The notes beneath the pieces were generated by a model. The model had not been told where the DNA came from, ran no database searches, and saw nothing but the letters and a program-made list of their open reading frames with translations. Below, piece after piece: positions 34,904 through 44,103 of a DNA stretch of 64,000 bases; position 1 is the stretch's first letter, and the number at the start of each line of letters is the position of its first letter. Position numbers and translations under genes: made by a program. This DNA comes from Thainema sp966674685 (GTDB lineage: Bacteria > Cyanobacteriota > Cyanobacteriia > Phormidesmidales > Phormidesmidaceae): the NCBI GenBank assembly GCA_966674685.1, contig CBKWJC010000030.1, positions 1 to 64,000 on the forward strand, given 5' to 3'.

Positions 34904-35077
34904 ATAGGGAACTATAGAATTTGAGAATTTCTTCTCTTTATCTTTAGTCTTAACTATAGTATAGGAAACTACAAATAACTCTATCTACCCTGATGGTTTT
35001 ATAAAATTTTGTATCTGCCCAACGATAGATAAGGTTCCTATCACCGCACTCCTTACTCCGCACTGTTCCCAAGCAGA

Positions 35078-35476
35078 CTATGCCCATTCACCTCCGGGGA
35101 TCAGCGTCCCACCCAGGCGCTGCACCGTTGAGTTTTCCATGTAGTAGCACCAGGCTTGACTAAGGCGCTGATAATCTGGCGTAAATACATCTGTCCATCG
35201 CCGTTCATATTGATTGAGATGAGTGGGTCGATTGGCAGAATAGCCCTCTAATTCATCCAACTGAGTTAGTATCTGCTCTGTCAGATTGAGTGGAAACGAG
35301 AGTCGATATCCACGAATCCAGTGAGCACCAATCGTCAGCCCAGGATAGCCCGCTGGCAATCCATAGAGCGCTCCCCTAACCAAGGCTGGCTGTTCCTGCA
35401 CGGTATAGCCAGCACAGTAGCGGCGATAGTTGTGAAAGCCGGGTTTAAGCGTGCCGTAAACGAAAATCTGCAGCAT
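35078..35476 (-). CDS. Gamma-glutamylcyclotransferase-like (AIG2) protein
   Basis: A 132-residue GGCT-fold protein. It has the substrate-binding start MLQIFVYGTLKPGFHNYR, LYGLPAGYPGLTIG, and the catalytic Glu in LDELEGYSANRP, as in gamma-glutamylamine cyclotransferases. The cyclisation would release 5-oxoproline from gamma-glutamyl amines or peptides; the real substrate is not known. ATG 35476 is the family start, eight codons after an unneeded upstream Met. Confidence 0.87.
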   Translation of the reverse strand: MLQIFVYGTLKPGFHNYRRYCAGYTVQEQPALVRGALYGLPAGYPGLTIGAHWIRGYRLSFPLNLTEQILTQLDELEGYSANRPTHLNQYERRWTDVFTPDYQRLSQAWCYYMENSTVQRLGGTLIPGGEWA

Positions 35477-35498
35477 GGCGAATTCATCTAAACATGGC

Positions 35499-35523
35499 AA
35501 AAGCCCTGCAACGCAGGGCTTTT
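35499..35523. terminator. Intrinsic terminator
   Basis: AAAAGCCCTGC / GCAGGGCTTTT with a 3-nt loop and T-tracts on both strands, directly upstream of the GGCT-like gene; it may end transcription coming from the small frame at 35607. Confidence 0.85.
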
Positions 35524-35606
35524 AACTTGATTTGTGTTGTGTAATTATGAGCACGGGGTATAAGGGGAAAGGGTAGCCGATTCGTTCCTTTTAAACGTTT
35601 AGCTCA

Positions 35607-35777
35607 CTAAAGGAATGAATCAGGCGATAGCTCTTTAGCGGGCAGCTTCAGACAGCGTTTGAGATGATCGACGTGGTAGGTACGTCTCACCTTGGGGAAA
35701 ATGGGCAGATTGCGGAGCGCCCAGAGTCTGAGTTTGAGCCAAGTGTGGTGATTGATTGGGGTGTGATTATTATTCAT
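35607..35777 (-). CDS. Possible 56-residue basic protein
   Basis: An uninterrupted frame from ATG 35777 to TAG 35607 reading MNNNHTPINHHTWLKLRLW at the start, then RNLPIFPKVRRTYHVDHLK and ending LSPDSFL. It is strongly basic and rich in Trp/His/Leu, more protein-like than random intergenic frames, and a terminator hairpin follows it at 35499-35523. The ribosome binding site is weak and I know no homologue. It may be real; call it tentative. Confidence 0.4.
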   Translation of the reverse strand: MNNNHTPINHHTWLKLRLWALRNLPIFPKVRRTYHVDHLKRCLKLPAKELSPDSFL

Positions 35778-36258
35778 GGGGGCGTACTACATCAAAATGC
35801 GAAGCTATACATTACACATATATAAATCCACAGACAATCTAGCTTTTTTCGGCCTGATCCCTGCTTTTTCATAGGATGCCCAGCTTGAATCCAAATCTAA
35901 ACGCCTGAGCTAGGTCGCTCATCTGCTAAATGGTGGAACTCGCTGTTTAATCCTGAGTTGGTTGGGCAGAACTCACGCCTTGTACAGTGTAGTTGTAAGA
36001 ACCTGAAGCGGTATTTTGCTACGTAAAGCAGCGCAATAGTCCTTCCAGGCTGGGGTACAAGATATGAGCAGAACCTACCTCTCTATCTTGAACCGAATTA
36101 GAGATTAAAACACTATCTTTATGCGGGTGATTTTAATCTGTCTTCAGAGAGGGGCCGATTATTTCAAGATTTGATGACGCTTGTTGAAATTGCGGAACAG
36201 ATGGGAAGGGGCAAGACTACTCTATCCGCTAAACCAGCCCACAGAGAAAGACTGTAGA
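35778..36258. other. Intergenic downstream of pfkA
   Basis: 481 bp with no ORF or repeat I would call. AT-rich in places (35800-35850). It should hold the promoter of the 56-residue frame if that is real. Confidence 0.4.
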
Positions 36259-37344
36259 CTAGTCGCCCAGATAGATGCCAACGGCGCGAGCGGTTTTAAC
36301 CAGAGTGCCATCGGCATCAACGGCGCGGTAATGCGCGATCGCAGATTCAATGGGCACGCTGACTACTTGGCGATTTTGCCATGTCACCATCTGGTCATAT
36401 TTTTCTTCTGCGATCAGATCAACCGCAGCTACACCAAAGGCTGTGGCCATCAGCCGATCCAAGGGGGAAGGCGTTCCCCCCCGCTGCACATGCCCCAGTA
36501 CGGTGACGCGGGTTTCAGCACCGCTACAGGCCGAGATCCGATCGGCCAGATACTGACCGATGCCGCCTAAGCGTGATTGCCCTAAACTGTTGACATTTTT
36601 AACTTGGCAGCCATTTTCGTCCGGCACGGCTTCAGCCACCACCATCAGCATGAAGTTCTGACCAGTGCTTTGTAGATGGCGAATTTTGTCGCAAACTCGG
36701 TCTAAGCTGTAGGGAATTTCGGGGATTAAAATCACGTCAGCACCCCCCGCAATTCCCGCACTGATGGCGATATGTCCGGCATCGCGACCCATGACTTCTA
36801 GAATCATGACGCGGGAGTGGCTGGCAGCGGTAAAGTGCAAGCGATCGAGCGCTTCGGTCGCGATATTGACCGCCGTATCAAAGCCAATGGAGCGCTCAGT
36901 CAGCCCAATATCATTGTCGATGGTTTTCGGAATACCGACCAGGTTCCAGCCGCCTCGCTGCGCTAGTTTTCTTAGAATAGAGAGGCTACCATCTCCACCA
37001 ATGCCGATCATGGCATCCAGCCCCAGTTGATGATAGCCATCGACAATGTCTTGAGTGCGATCGCACAGTGTGCCATCGGACATCGGGAAGGCAAACGGAT
37101 TGCCTTTATTAGTCGTGCCTAACATCGTGCCGCCCATCGTCAACAGACCACTGACACAGTGTGCGTCCTCAAACTCCACTACTTCCGGCGGACGCGCCAT
37201 TAGGCCATTGGTAGCGCGACAGATCCCAACTACTTCCCAGCCATACATTTCGACTGCTCGCAGCACCACGGCTCGAATCACAGCGTTCAGACCCGCACAG
37301 TCACCGCCACTCGTCATGATGCCAATACGCTTCTTGTTGCCCAT
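36259..37344 (-). CDS. pfkA: 6-phosphofructokinase
   Basis: Phosphorylates fructose 6-phosphate in glycolysis. The 361-residue chain has the nucleotide loop MTSGGDCAGLNAVIRA, IGIGGDGSLS (donor-discriminating Gly), IPKTIDNDI (catalytic Asp pair) and the Fru-6-P elements MEVMGRDAGHIA-like EVMGRDAGHIA and VLGHVQRGGTP. The combination of Gly in GGDGS with Lys in PKTIDND differs from E. coli PfkA (PGTIDND) and is seen in a mixed ATP/PPi clade, so the phosphoryl donor is not fully settled. AGGAG precedes the ATG. It is divergent from the fbp operon with 1.1 kb between. Confidence 0.95.
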   Translation of the reverse strand: MGNKKRIGIMTSGGDCAGLNAVIRAVVLRAVEMYGWEVVGICRATNGLMARPPEVVEFEDAHCVSGLLTMGGTMLGTTNKGNPFAFPMSDGTLCDRTQDIVDGYHQLGLDAMIGIGGDGSLSILRKLAQRGGWNLVGIPKTIDNDIGLTERSIGFDTAVNIATEALDRLHFTAASHSRVMILEVMGRDAGHIAISAGIAGGADVILIPEIPYSLDRVCDKIRHLQSTGQNFMLMVVAEAVPDENGCQVKNVNSLGQSRLGGIGQYLADRISACSGAETRVTVLGHVQRGGTPSPLDRLMATAFGVAAVDLIAEEKYDQMVTWQNRQVVSVPIESAIAHYRAVDADGTLVKTARAVGIYLGD

Positions 37345-38493
37345 TGCCGGGTGCTCCTAAATCGTAATTAATAGTTGCTTTTGCAAAGTAATCGATAAAC
37401 GGTGATAGAACAGGTTGAATTCGGCAAATTCAATACATATTTTCACCAAAAAACAAAGTCTTTCTCAAGCAATCTTCAGCTTCCACCTATAAATTTAATC
37501 AGCTTCGTTAATTAGCCTTTACCCGGCGTTTGTGTGGGTCACAAATAGGCATAAACATTTTCAGTAACAACGTGTTATTTAGTGGAAGCAGACACTAAAT
37601 TGGAGTTTGACAAATGGAGGTAATCTGGCAACTTCAGTGAATTTTTGCTGTTAATCAAATCCAAATCATCAGCTTGCCAAAGCCCATCTTCTCTCTGTTT
37701 TGCCACGCGTTTGCCACGCGGTACGCCATGCTGTAATCCAATGCCGACAAACCTAGAGAGCCAGACAATTAACCGATGTCAAACTCTATCGGGTAGCAGA
37801 TTCGCAAACCAATCACCTTCGATACAATAGTTAAAGAAATGAATTAAAACTGTAATGATCCATGTTTCAAAAGCGTGCTAATTGAACTTGTTGAACCCAT
37901 TAAATCGTATCTGTTAATACCAGCAAATACAGACTACTCTGACACAGAAGTTATCAGAATTTGGGATTCGATTGAGGGGAGAGAAGTAAAGAAAAGCTAA
38001 ATTTTAGGTGTTAGCTTTGTTTCCTCGCTGCCAGTTCTGCCGTTTGATAGCTGTATAGATAAGCTACCAAAATGCGATTTGTTCATTTCCAAAACCTGTT
38101 TACGGAATTTTGTGTCACGGTTCTTTGACGTTGAAAAATGCTTAGCTCAGGTTGAGATACATGGAGATGTGGATGGCATGTATAGATATATGGCGTGTAT
38201 AGATCAGAAATACAGTGAGGTTTGATCAGGTGCGATCGCAGTTCCCATTAGTAACCTGCATATCATCATCACTCGCCAACTCGCCAACCATTACGAATCG
38301 TTCCCTATTTGGGTTCAGCATCCGTGCTTTCTGTAGTTCATCTAAAAGTTCACCAGCTTACGGAGTATGCCTTTTTAATATGAAGGAGACGGGATGAATA
38401 GGGATTTTGTGCTGCACCTTTCGTTACCTGGCCAGATTGCGAATAGAACGTTTGAGGCTGCTCAACCCGCTGTTCACTATTTCGGAGAAAAAT
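37345..38493. other. Long regulatory gap between pfkA and fbp
   Basis: 1149 bp between divergent pfkA and fbp without a convincing gene. It contains a perfect GTAN8TAC (NtcA consensus) at 37907-37920 and a 17-bp-spaced direct repeat TGGCRTGTATAGAT at about 38174 and 38191, plus a HIP1 site near 38230. Since pfkA and the pentose phosphate genes respond oppositely to carbon and redox state, a shared control region is plausible. Confidence 0.5.
37907..37920. promoter_or_regulatory. Candidate NtcA site upstream of fbp operon
   Basis: GTATCTGTTAATAC matches the palindromic consensus GTAN8TAC exactly. It is about 570 bp before the fbp start and 560 bp from pfkA. A -10-like TACTCT lies 14 bp downstream, closer than the usual 22-23. 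About sixteen such matches are expected by chance in 64 kb. Confidence 0.25.
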
Positions 38494-39558
38494 ATGGTTG
38501 ATTCTATTGCACAACCCATCACTCAGGAGTTTTCACTGGATCGCGACTGCACCACACTGTCGCGTCACGTACTACAGCAGTTACAGAGCTATGGCCCCGA
38601 TGCCCAGGATTTGAGCGCATTGATGAATCGGGTGGCGCTAGCGGGCAAACTGGTGGCGCGTCATTTGACCCGAGCTGGGCTAGTGGAGAACGCCTTGGGA
38701 TTTACGGGCAGCACCAACGTACAGGGTGAAGCCGTCAAAAAGATGGATCTCTACGCCAATCGAGTTTTTATCTCCGCATTTGAACAGAGCGGTTTGGTTT
38801 GCCGACTGGCATCCGAGGAAATGGATGATCCCTACTACATTCCAGAGAACTGCCCGATTGGTCGCTACACGCTGCTCTACGATCCCATTGATGGCTCCTC
38901 GAATGTTGATATTAACCTGAACGTCGGCTCGATTTTTGCGATTCGTCAGCAAGAAGGCAATGATGAAGACCAAACGGCGACTGACCTTTTACAGCCTGGA
39001 CATAAGCAAATCGCGGCTGGATATATCCTCTACGGGCCGAGTACAGTACTGGTCTATTCCATCGGCAATGGCGTTCATTCCTTCGTACTTGATCCCAGCC
39101 TAGGTGAATTTATTCTGGCTGAAGAAAACATTATGGTACCGGAGCATGGCCCAGTCTATAGCGTGAATGAGGGCAATTTCTGGCAGTGGGATGAGTCGAT
39201 TCGCGACTATATTCGCTACGTTCATCGTCATGAGGGCTATTCAGCTCGCTACAGCGGCGCACTCGTCGGTGACTTCCATCGCATTTTGCTCCAGGGTGGT
39301 GTATTTCTCTATCCCGGCACGGTCAAAAAGCCTGAGGGCAAGCTGCGACTGCTGTATGAGACTGCACCATTGGCCTACTTGATGGAACAGGCGGGCGGGA
39401 GCGCCAGCACAGGCACCCAGCGGATTTTGGACGTGGTGCCCGATAAGCTCCACATGCGGACTCCCTTTGTGGTGGGCAGCAAGGAAGATGTCGCCCTGGT
39501 GGAATCGTTTATTCAAGACCGAGCTCGCCGCGATCGCGAAATGGCCTCTACGCCGTAG
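38494..39558 (+). CDS. fbp: Fructose-1,6-bisphosphatase, class I
   Basis: A 354-residue class I FBPase that removes phosphate 1 from fructose 1,6-bisphosphate, feeding hexose phosphate into gluconeogenesis and the pentose phosphate route. Signature LLYDPIDGSSNVDINLNVGSIF holds the metal-binding Asp pair, and GSFALMV-type substrate residues are replaced by GKLRLLYETAPLAYLMEQAGG, normal for bacterial class I enzymes. ATG 38494 follows GGAGA; an in-frame upstream extension to 38407 is Cys/Arg-rich and not conserved. It is first in the fbp-tal-zwf-opcA cluster. Confidence 0.96.
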   Translation: MVDSIAQPITQEFSLDRDCTTLSRHVLQQLQSYGPDAQDLSALMNRVALAGKLVARHLTRAGLVENALGFTGSTNVQGEAVKKMDLYANRVFISAFEQSGLVCRLASEEMDDPYYIPENCPIGRYTLLYDPIDGSSNVDINLNVGSIFAIRQQEGNDEDQTATDLLQPGHKQIAAGYILYGPSTVLVYSIGNGVHSFVLDPSLGEFILAEENIMVPEHGPVYSVNEGNFWQWDESIRDYIRYVHRHEGYSARYSGALVGDFHRILLQGGVFLYPGTVKKPEGKLRLLYETAPLAYLMEQAGGSASTGTQRILDVVPDKLHMRTPFVVGSKEDVALVESFIQDRARRDREMASTP

Positions 39559-39684
39559 CACTGCATCTGAACCTAACCTCAGCGCGTAGCGGGTTAACGT
39601 ATTTATCCCTTAAGACACTTTCTCATTATTGATTCAACTGACCAGATTGTAAGTATTAAAGCTAAACAGGAGACTGATTAATTT

Positions 39685-40833
39685 ATGACTGCTGCGACAA
39701 ATAACAATCATCTAAAAGAAATTCGGGCCTACGGTCAAAGTATCTGGATGGACAATCTGAGACGGGATCTGATCGAATCCGGTGAACTCAAAAACCTAAT
39801 CACCGATCGCGAAATTTCTGGAATCACGTCCAATCCGGCCATCTTTCAAAAAGCGATCGCAGGTAATGCGATTTATGACGCAGATATTGAAGTGGGCATT
39901 CGGGCCAATAAGTCCGTTGATGAAATCTACGAAGACCTCGTATTCGCCGATATTCGCAATGCCTGCGATGTTTTCCGTCCCATCTATGATGAAACCGATG
40001 GCCTAGATGGCTACGTTAGTATTGAGCTACCGCCCGCTATTGCCAATGATACGGAAGGTTCGATTCGGGAAGCCCAGCGCTACTATCGCGAGATCGATCG
40101 GCCCAATGTCATGGTCAAGATTCCTGGCACCTCTGCTGGCATTGCTGCGGTCGAAGAGGTGATCAAAGAAGGGATCAACGTCAACATTACGCTGCTTTTT
40201 TCTGTGGACAGCTATACCGACGCGGCTTGGGCCTATATTCGGGGTCTCGAAGCTCGCGCCGCCGAAGGCAAACCCATCCACAAGATTTCCTCTGTTGCCA
40301 GTTTCTTCCTCAGCCGCATCGATACCAAAGTGGATGATCGGATTGACGAAAAGCTAGAGGGCATCGATGACCTGTCCCAGAAAGCGAGGTTACAGGAGCT
40401 GAAAGGGAAAGTTGCGATCGCAAATGCGAAGGTGGCCTACCAAAACTACCTGGAAATTATCAACAGCGATCGCTGGCAGGCACTCAAGGAGAAAGGAGCC
40501 AATGTGCAGCGGCTGCTCTGGGCCAGCACCAGCACCAAAAATCCTGAATACAGCGACGTGATGTACGTTGACGAGCTAGTCGGGCCAGACACAGTCAACA
40601 CCTTGCCGCCCGATACGATTGAAGCCTGTGCCGATCACTGCGATGTCGCCAGCCGAGTTGAGCAAAATATTGACGACGCCCGTCACACTCTGGCAACCCT
40701 AGCTGAAATCGGCATTGATCTGGACGCCATCATGGACGAGCTACTGGAGGAAGGCATCGACAAATTCGTCCAGCCCTTCGACTCCTTGATGAAATCACTG
40801 GAAGAAAAAGTAAACACTTTGTCTCCGGTATAG
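39685..40833 (+). CDS. tal: Transaldolase
   Basis: A 382-residue transaldolase that exchanges a dihydroxyacetone unit between sugar phosphates. The Schiff-base lysine is in NVMVKIPGTSAGI (about Lys145), and early motifs SIWMDNLRRDLIESGEL and GITSNPAIFQKAI match the long (TalB-like subclass of cyanobacteria and actinobacteria) form. AGGAG precedes the ATG by twelve bases. It lies between fbp and zwf as in Nostoc, so co-expression with the oxidative pathway is expected. Confidence 0.97.
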   Translation: MTAATNNNHLKEIRAYGQSIWMDNLRRDLIESGELKNLITDREISGITSNPAIFQKAIAGNAIYDADIEVGIRANKSVDEIYEDLVFADIRNACDVFRPIYDETDGLDGYVSIELPPAIANDTEGSIREAQRYYREIDRPNVMVKIPGTSAGIAAVEEVIKEGINVNITLLFSVDSYTDAAWAYIRGLEARAAEGKPIHKISSVASFFLSRIDTKVDDRIDEKLEGIDDLSQKARLQELKGKVAIANAKVAYQNYLEIINSDRWQALKEKGANVQRLLWASTSTKNPEYSDVMYVDELVGPDTVNTLPPDTIEACADHCDVASRVEQNIDDARHTLATLAEIGIDLDAIMDELLEEGIDKFVQPFDSLMKSLEEKVNTLSPV

Positions 40834-40960
40834 AACCCAACGTTTAGAGATGGGGATCTAACCTTCAATAGGGAAGATTCCCCGTCTTCCAGTTTTTGGT
40901 TCAAATTTCTGTTCTTGCTCTCTCCTTGCCCTCTTTCTACTTCTACACAACACTGTGTCT

Positions 40961-42490
40961 ATGGTTACTCTGATTGAAAATCCGCTACGCGTTGGCTTGC
41001 AGCAAGACCGCATCCCAGAACCCCAGATTTTAACGATCTATGGGGCATCCGGAGATCTCACCCAGCGCAAACTCGTGCCCGCCCTCTACCAAATGTATCT
41101 AGAGCGCAAGCTGCCGCCTGAAATTACCATCGTTGGAGTAGCGCGGCGGGACTGGAGCCACGACTTCTTCCGAGCGCATCTGCGGGAAGGCATCGAAGAG
41201 TTTGGTGGCGGTCTCGTATCAGAGGAAATCTGGAATACCTTTGCCAAAGGAATCTTCTACTGTTCTGGCAACCTCGATCAGCCAGAAAGCTACCAAAAAC
41301 TGAAGGCATTTCTCAGCGAACTCGACGACGAACGCGGCACTCGCGGCAATCGTGTCTTTTACCTGTCGGTAGCGCCCCGCTTCTTTGCTGAAGCGACACA
41401 GCAGCTTGGTGATGCAGGCATGCTGGATGATCCAGCCAAGCAGCGATTGGTGATTGAAAAGCCCTTTGGACGCGACCTGAGTTCGGCCCAAAGCCTCAAT
41501 CGCGTTGTACAGCAGGTTTGCCACGAATCGCAAATTTACCGGATTGACCACTATCTCGGTAAAGAAACAGTACAGAACCTATTGGTCTTCCGGTTTGCCA
41601 ATGCCATTTTTGAGCCGCTCTGGAACCGCCAGTTTGTCGATCATGTCCAGATCACCGTGGCCGAAACAGTCGGCCTAGAAGGTCGAGCGGGCTACTATGA
41701 AACCGCTGGCGCGCTGCGAGACATGGTGCAAAATCACCTGATGCAGCTCTTTTGCCTGACCGCGATGGAGCCGCCTAATTCGCTGGATGCCGACAGCATT
41801 CGTAGTGAAAAGGTAAAGGTTCTACAGGCTACTCACTTAGCGAACCTAGATGATCTGAATCTGTCTGCCATTCGGGGACAGTATACGAACGGCTGGATGA
41901 AGGGCAAAGAGGTTCCCGCTTATCGCTCGGAAGAGGGCGCAACGCCTGAATCGACAACACCAACCTACTCAGCCCTAAAACTACACATTGATAACTGGCG
42001 CTGGCGAGGCGTGCCGTTCTATATGCGTACAGGCAAGCGAATGCCGAAAAAGGTGACTGAAATCGCCATTCAGTTTCGAGAAGTCCCCCACCTGATGTTT
42101 CAGTCGGCAGCCAAGCAAGCCAATCCGAATATTCTGGCGATGCGAATTCAGCCCGATGAGGGAATCTCCATGCGGTTTGAAGTGAAGACACCGGGAAATT
42201 CGCTGCGTACCCGCTCCGTTGACATGGATTTTCGCTACGATACAGCATTCGGACAAGCCAATGTGGATGCCTACGCTCGCTTGCTTGTAGACTGCATGCT
42301 CGGCGATCAAACCCTGTTCACCCGTGGTGACGAGGTAGAGGCATCCTGGCGGATTTTGACCCCAATTCTGTCCATCTGGGATGCACCAGCAGCACCTGAT
42401 TCTATTCCACTCTATGAAGCAGGTTCCTGGGGGCCTGTTGAAGCTGAAATGCTGCTAAATCGTGAAGGTCGTCGTTGGCGACGCCTATAG
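40961..42490 (+). CDS. zwf: Glucose-6-phosphate 1-dehydrogenase
   Basis: First, NADP-reducing enzyme of the oxidative pentose phosphate pathway, main source of NADPH in the dark. 509 residues: coenzyme loop IYGASGDLTQRKL (about 23-35), catalytic RIDHYLGKETVQN (about 190) and substrate-binding YMRTGKRMPKKVTEI. In cyanobacteria it is activated through OpcA, encoded just downstream, and inactivated by thioredoxin reduction. ATG 40961 gives the conserved MVTLIENPLRVGLQQD; GTG 40955 is an alternative. No strong ribosome binding site is visible. Confidence 0.97.
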   Translation: MVTLIENPLRVGLQQDRIPEPQILTIYGASGDLTQRKLVPALYQMYLERKLPPEITIVGVARRDWSHDFFRAHLREGIEEFGGGLVSEEIWNTFAKGIFYCSGNLDQPESYQKLKAFLSELDDERGTRGNRVFYLSVAPRFFAEATQQLGDAGMLDDPAKQRLVIEKPFGRDLSSAQSLNRVVQQVCHESQIYRIDHYLGKETVQNLLVFRFANAIFEPLWNRQFVDHVQITVAETVGLEGRAGYYETAGALRDMVQNHLMQLFCLTAMEPPNSLDADSIRSEKVKVLQATHLANLDDLNLSAIRGQYTNGWMKGKEVPAYRSEEGATPESTTPTYSALKLHIDNWRWRGVPFYMRTGKRMPKKVTEIAIQFREVPHLMFQSAAKQANPNILAMRIQPDEGISMRFEVKTPGNSLRTRSVDMDFRYDTAFGQANVDAYARLLVDCMLGDQTLFTRGDEVEASWRILTPILSIWDAPAAPDSIPLYEAGSWGPVEAEMLLNREGRRWRRL

Positions 42491-42573
42491 GTTTAGAATT
42501 TTAGGCTTAGAATTTTTGCCTTTGCAGCCTTCAAAACGCAACTCCTTATCCTTGACGATCTGGACTAACTCCT

Positions 42574-43905
42574 ATGACCACTCCACTTGTTGCTCTCCAA
42601 AAACCAATTGATATATCGCTCGACGAGATTGAAGCAGAATTAACCCAAATTTGGCGATCGCAGGGTGATGGAAAAGCTTCTGTCGCGACCCGAGCGACGA
42701 CTTTTAGCATTGTTGTTTATGAACCCGAAGAGTTTCAGCAGCTCTTAGGCATTTTGGGGTTCTATAAAGGTAAGATTGACGGCATTCACGGTGAGCAAAC
42801 GAAGCAGGCTGTTCGAGCAGCTCAGATGGCTTATGACTTGCGAGTCACGGGGCGAGTTGATTCCACCACGCTGGCTCGTTTACGGCAAGAATTTGCCAAG
42901 CTGCCGCCTGAACAGCAGATTTGCACCAATGAAGATATTCGCGGATTCCACATCAGTAGCAGCATTGCCGCCCAAAATCCTTGCCGTGTCATTAGCCTCT
43001 GTCCCACATTTGGAACAGATCATGGGGTAACGGCACAGGTCTCAGCTTACTGCCCGGTGCAACGCCATGGTTCTAGCAGCAGTCGCTTAATTTGCTGCGA
43101 ATACATCACGCTGCGCGGCACGAAGCAGGCGCTAGAGCGGGTGAGCGAAGTCGTCAGTTCGCTGATGATTCCTGACTTGCCGAAGTTTGTCTGGTGGAAA
43201 GCGACTCCGAATCCTGAGCAAGAACTATTTCAGGCACTGTCCAAAAACTGTAATTGTTTGATTATGGATTCTAGCTTTTTCAGCGATCCAGAATCAGAGT
43301 TTATTAAGATCAGCGACCTGATTGAAGAAGAAACCTATATTGCCGATCTGAACTGGCACCGTCTGTTTCCGTGGCAGGAATTAACAGCTGCCGCTTTTGA
43401 TCCACCCGAACGGCGTCTGGCGCTCCAGGACATTGACCAAATTGCGATCGACTACGAAAAAGGTAGTGCGGCTCAAGCTCTGATGTTTTTGGGCTGGATT
43501 GCTAGTCGGCTCGAATGGCAACCTGTGCGCTGCAAGGTGACAGGTGGTGACTATGACTTGCAGCATATTTACTTCGAAGGGCCAAATGGTCGCGAAATTG
43601 AAGCAGAACTCGCGGCTATTCCAACGGCAGATTGGGGTGAAGTTCCAGGTGATTTAACGGCGCTGCGCTTGACTTCAACGAACTTAGAGGCAGACTGCTG
43701 CACAATTCTTTGCTCTGAAACAACGGGCTGTATGCGAATGGAGGCGGGCGGCGGTGCCCAGTCTTGTCGCACTGAGCAAGTCACAGCCCTGTCAGATCAG
43801 AAGGCTGAGTTTTTGCTCAGCCAGCAGCTACAGCGCTGGGGACGTGAGATTCTGTATGAAGAGAGCTTGGAAGTGACGACTCAAATCCTAAGACTCAAAA
43901 GGTAG
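42574..43905 (+). CDS. opcA: Glucose-6-phosphate dehydrogenase assembly protein OpcA
   Basis: OpcA binds G6PDH, promotes its active oligomer and transmits the redox signal from thioredoxin. The 443-residue protein has a short start DISLDEIEAELTQIW, then a peptidoglycan-binding-like three-helix insert (about 55-115, LGILGFYKGKIDGIHGEQTK) characteristic of cyanobacterial OpcA, then the OpcA core. Many cysteines are visible (CRVISLCPT, RLICCEY, KNCNCLIMD, DCCTILCSETTGCM), consistent with thiol control. The gene is last in the operon, with an 83-bp spacer and a 56-bp palindrome after it. Confidence 0.95.
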   Translation: MTTPLVALQKPIDISLDEIEAELTQIWRSQGDGKASVATRATTFSIVVYEPEEFQQLLGILGFYKGKIDGIHGEQTKQAVRAAQMAYDLRVTGRVDSTTLARLRQEFAKLPPEQQICTNEDIRGFHISSSIAAQNPCRVISLCPTFGTDHGVTAQVSAYCPVQRHGSSSSRLICCEYITLRGTKQALERVSEVVSSLMIPDLPKFVWWKATPNPEQELFQALSKNCNCLIMDSSFFSDPESEFIKISDLIEEETYIADLNWHRLFPWQELTAAAFDPPERRLALQDIDQIAIDYEKGSAAQALMFLGWIASRLEWQPVRCKVTGGDYDLQHIYFEGPNGREIEAELAAIPTADWGEVPGDLTALRLTSTNLEADCCTILCSETTGCMRMEAGGGAQSCRTEQVTALSDQKAEFLLSQQLQRWGREILYEESLEVTTQILRLKR

Positions 43906-43949
43906 GCTGATTCAAGTTGCTTTTCAGTCACTATAGCTAAGCTAAAGTT

Positions 43950-44005
43950 GCTAGCAAAAGCAGTGAGAGGCTCCAGTACTGGAGCCTCTCACTGCTTTTG
44001 CTAGC
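43950..44005. terminator. 56-bp perfect palindrome after opcA
   Basis: 28-bp arms (GCTAGCAAAAGCAGTGAGAG continuing GCTCCAGT) meeting without a loop, 44 bp after the opcA stop. Likely the end of the fbp-tal-zwf-opcA transcript. Confidence 0.9.
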
Positions 44006-44027
44006 TTTGCGGCGTTGCTTGATTTGG

Positions 44028-44074
44028 GTATGAATTGTGATGTGGGGGCACTGCCCCCACATCACAATTCATAC
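44028..44074. repeat. GTATGAATTGTGATG-type hairpin, copy 1
   Basis: Perfect 22-bp arms GTATGAATTGTGATGTGGGG(GC) with 3-nt loop ACT, 30 bp from the end of the nfu gene. The second copy at 56297-56343 differs by a compensatory pair. Confidence 0.92.
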
Positions 44075-44103
44075 TGAAAATCAGCAATCCCGACTTTGTC
44101 GGT

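Noticed and set aside
37645..37830. 61-codon frame in the pfkA-fbp gap
   Set aside because: Low-quality start, Ser/Pro/Cys-rich composition and no homologue known to me.
38407..38493. Upstream extension of Fbp
   Set aside because: 29 Arg/Leu/Cys-rich residues without family match; GGAGA precedes the ATG at 38494.
41829..42248. 139-codon frame antisense to zwf
   Set aside because: Shadow of conserved zwf codons; no start signal and composition rich in Ser/Arg/Pro.
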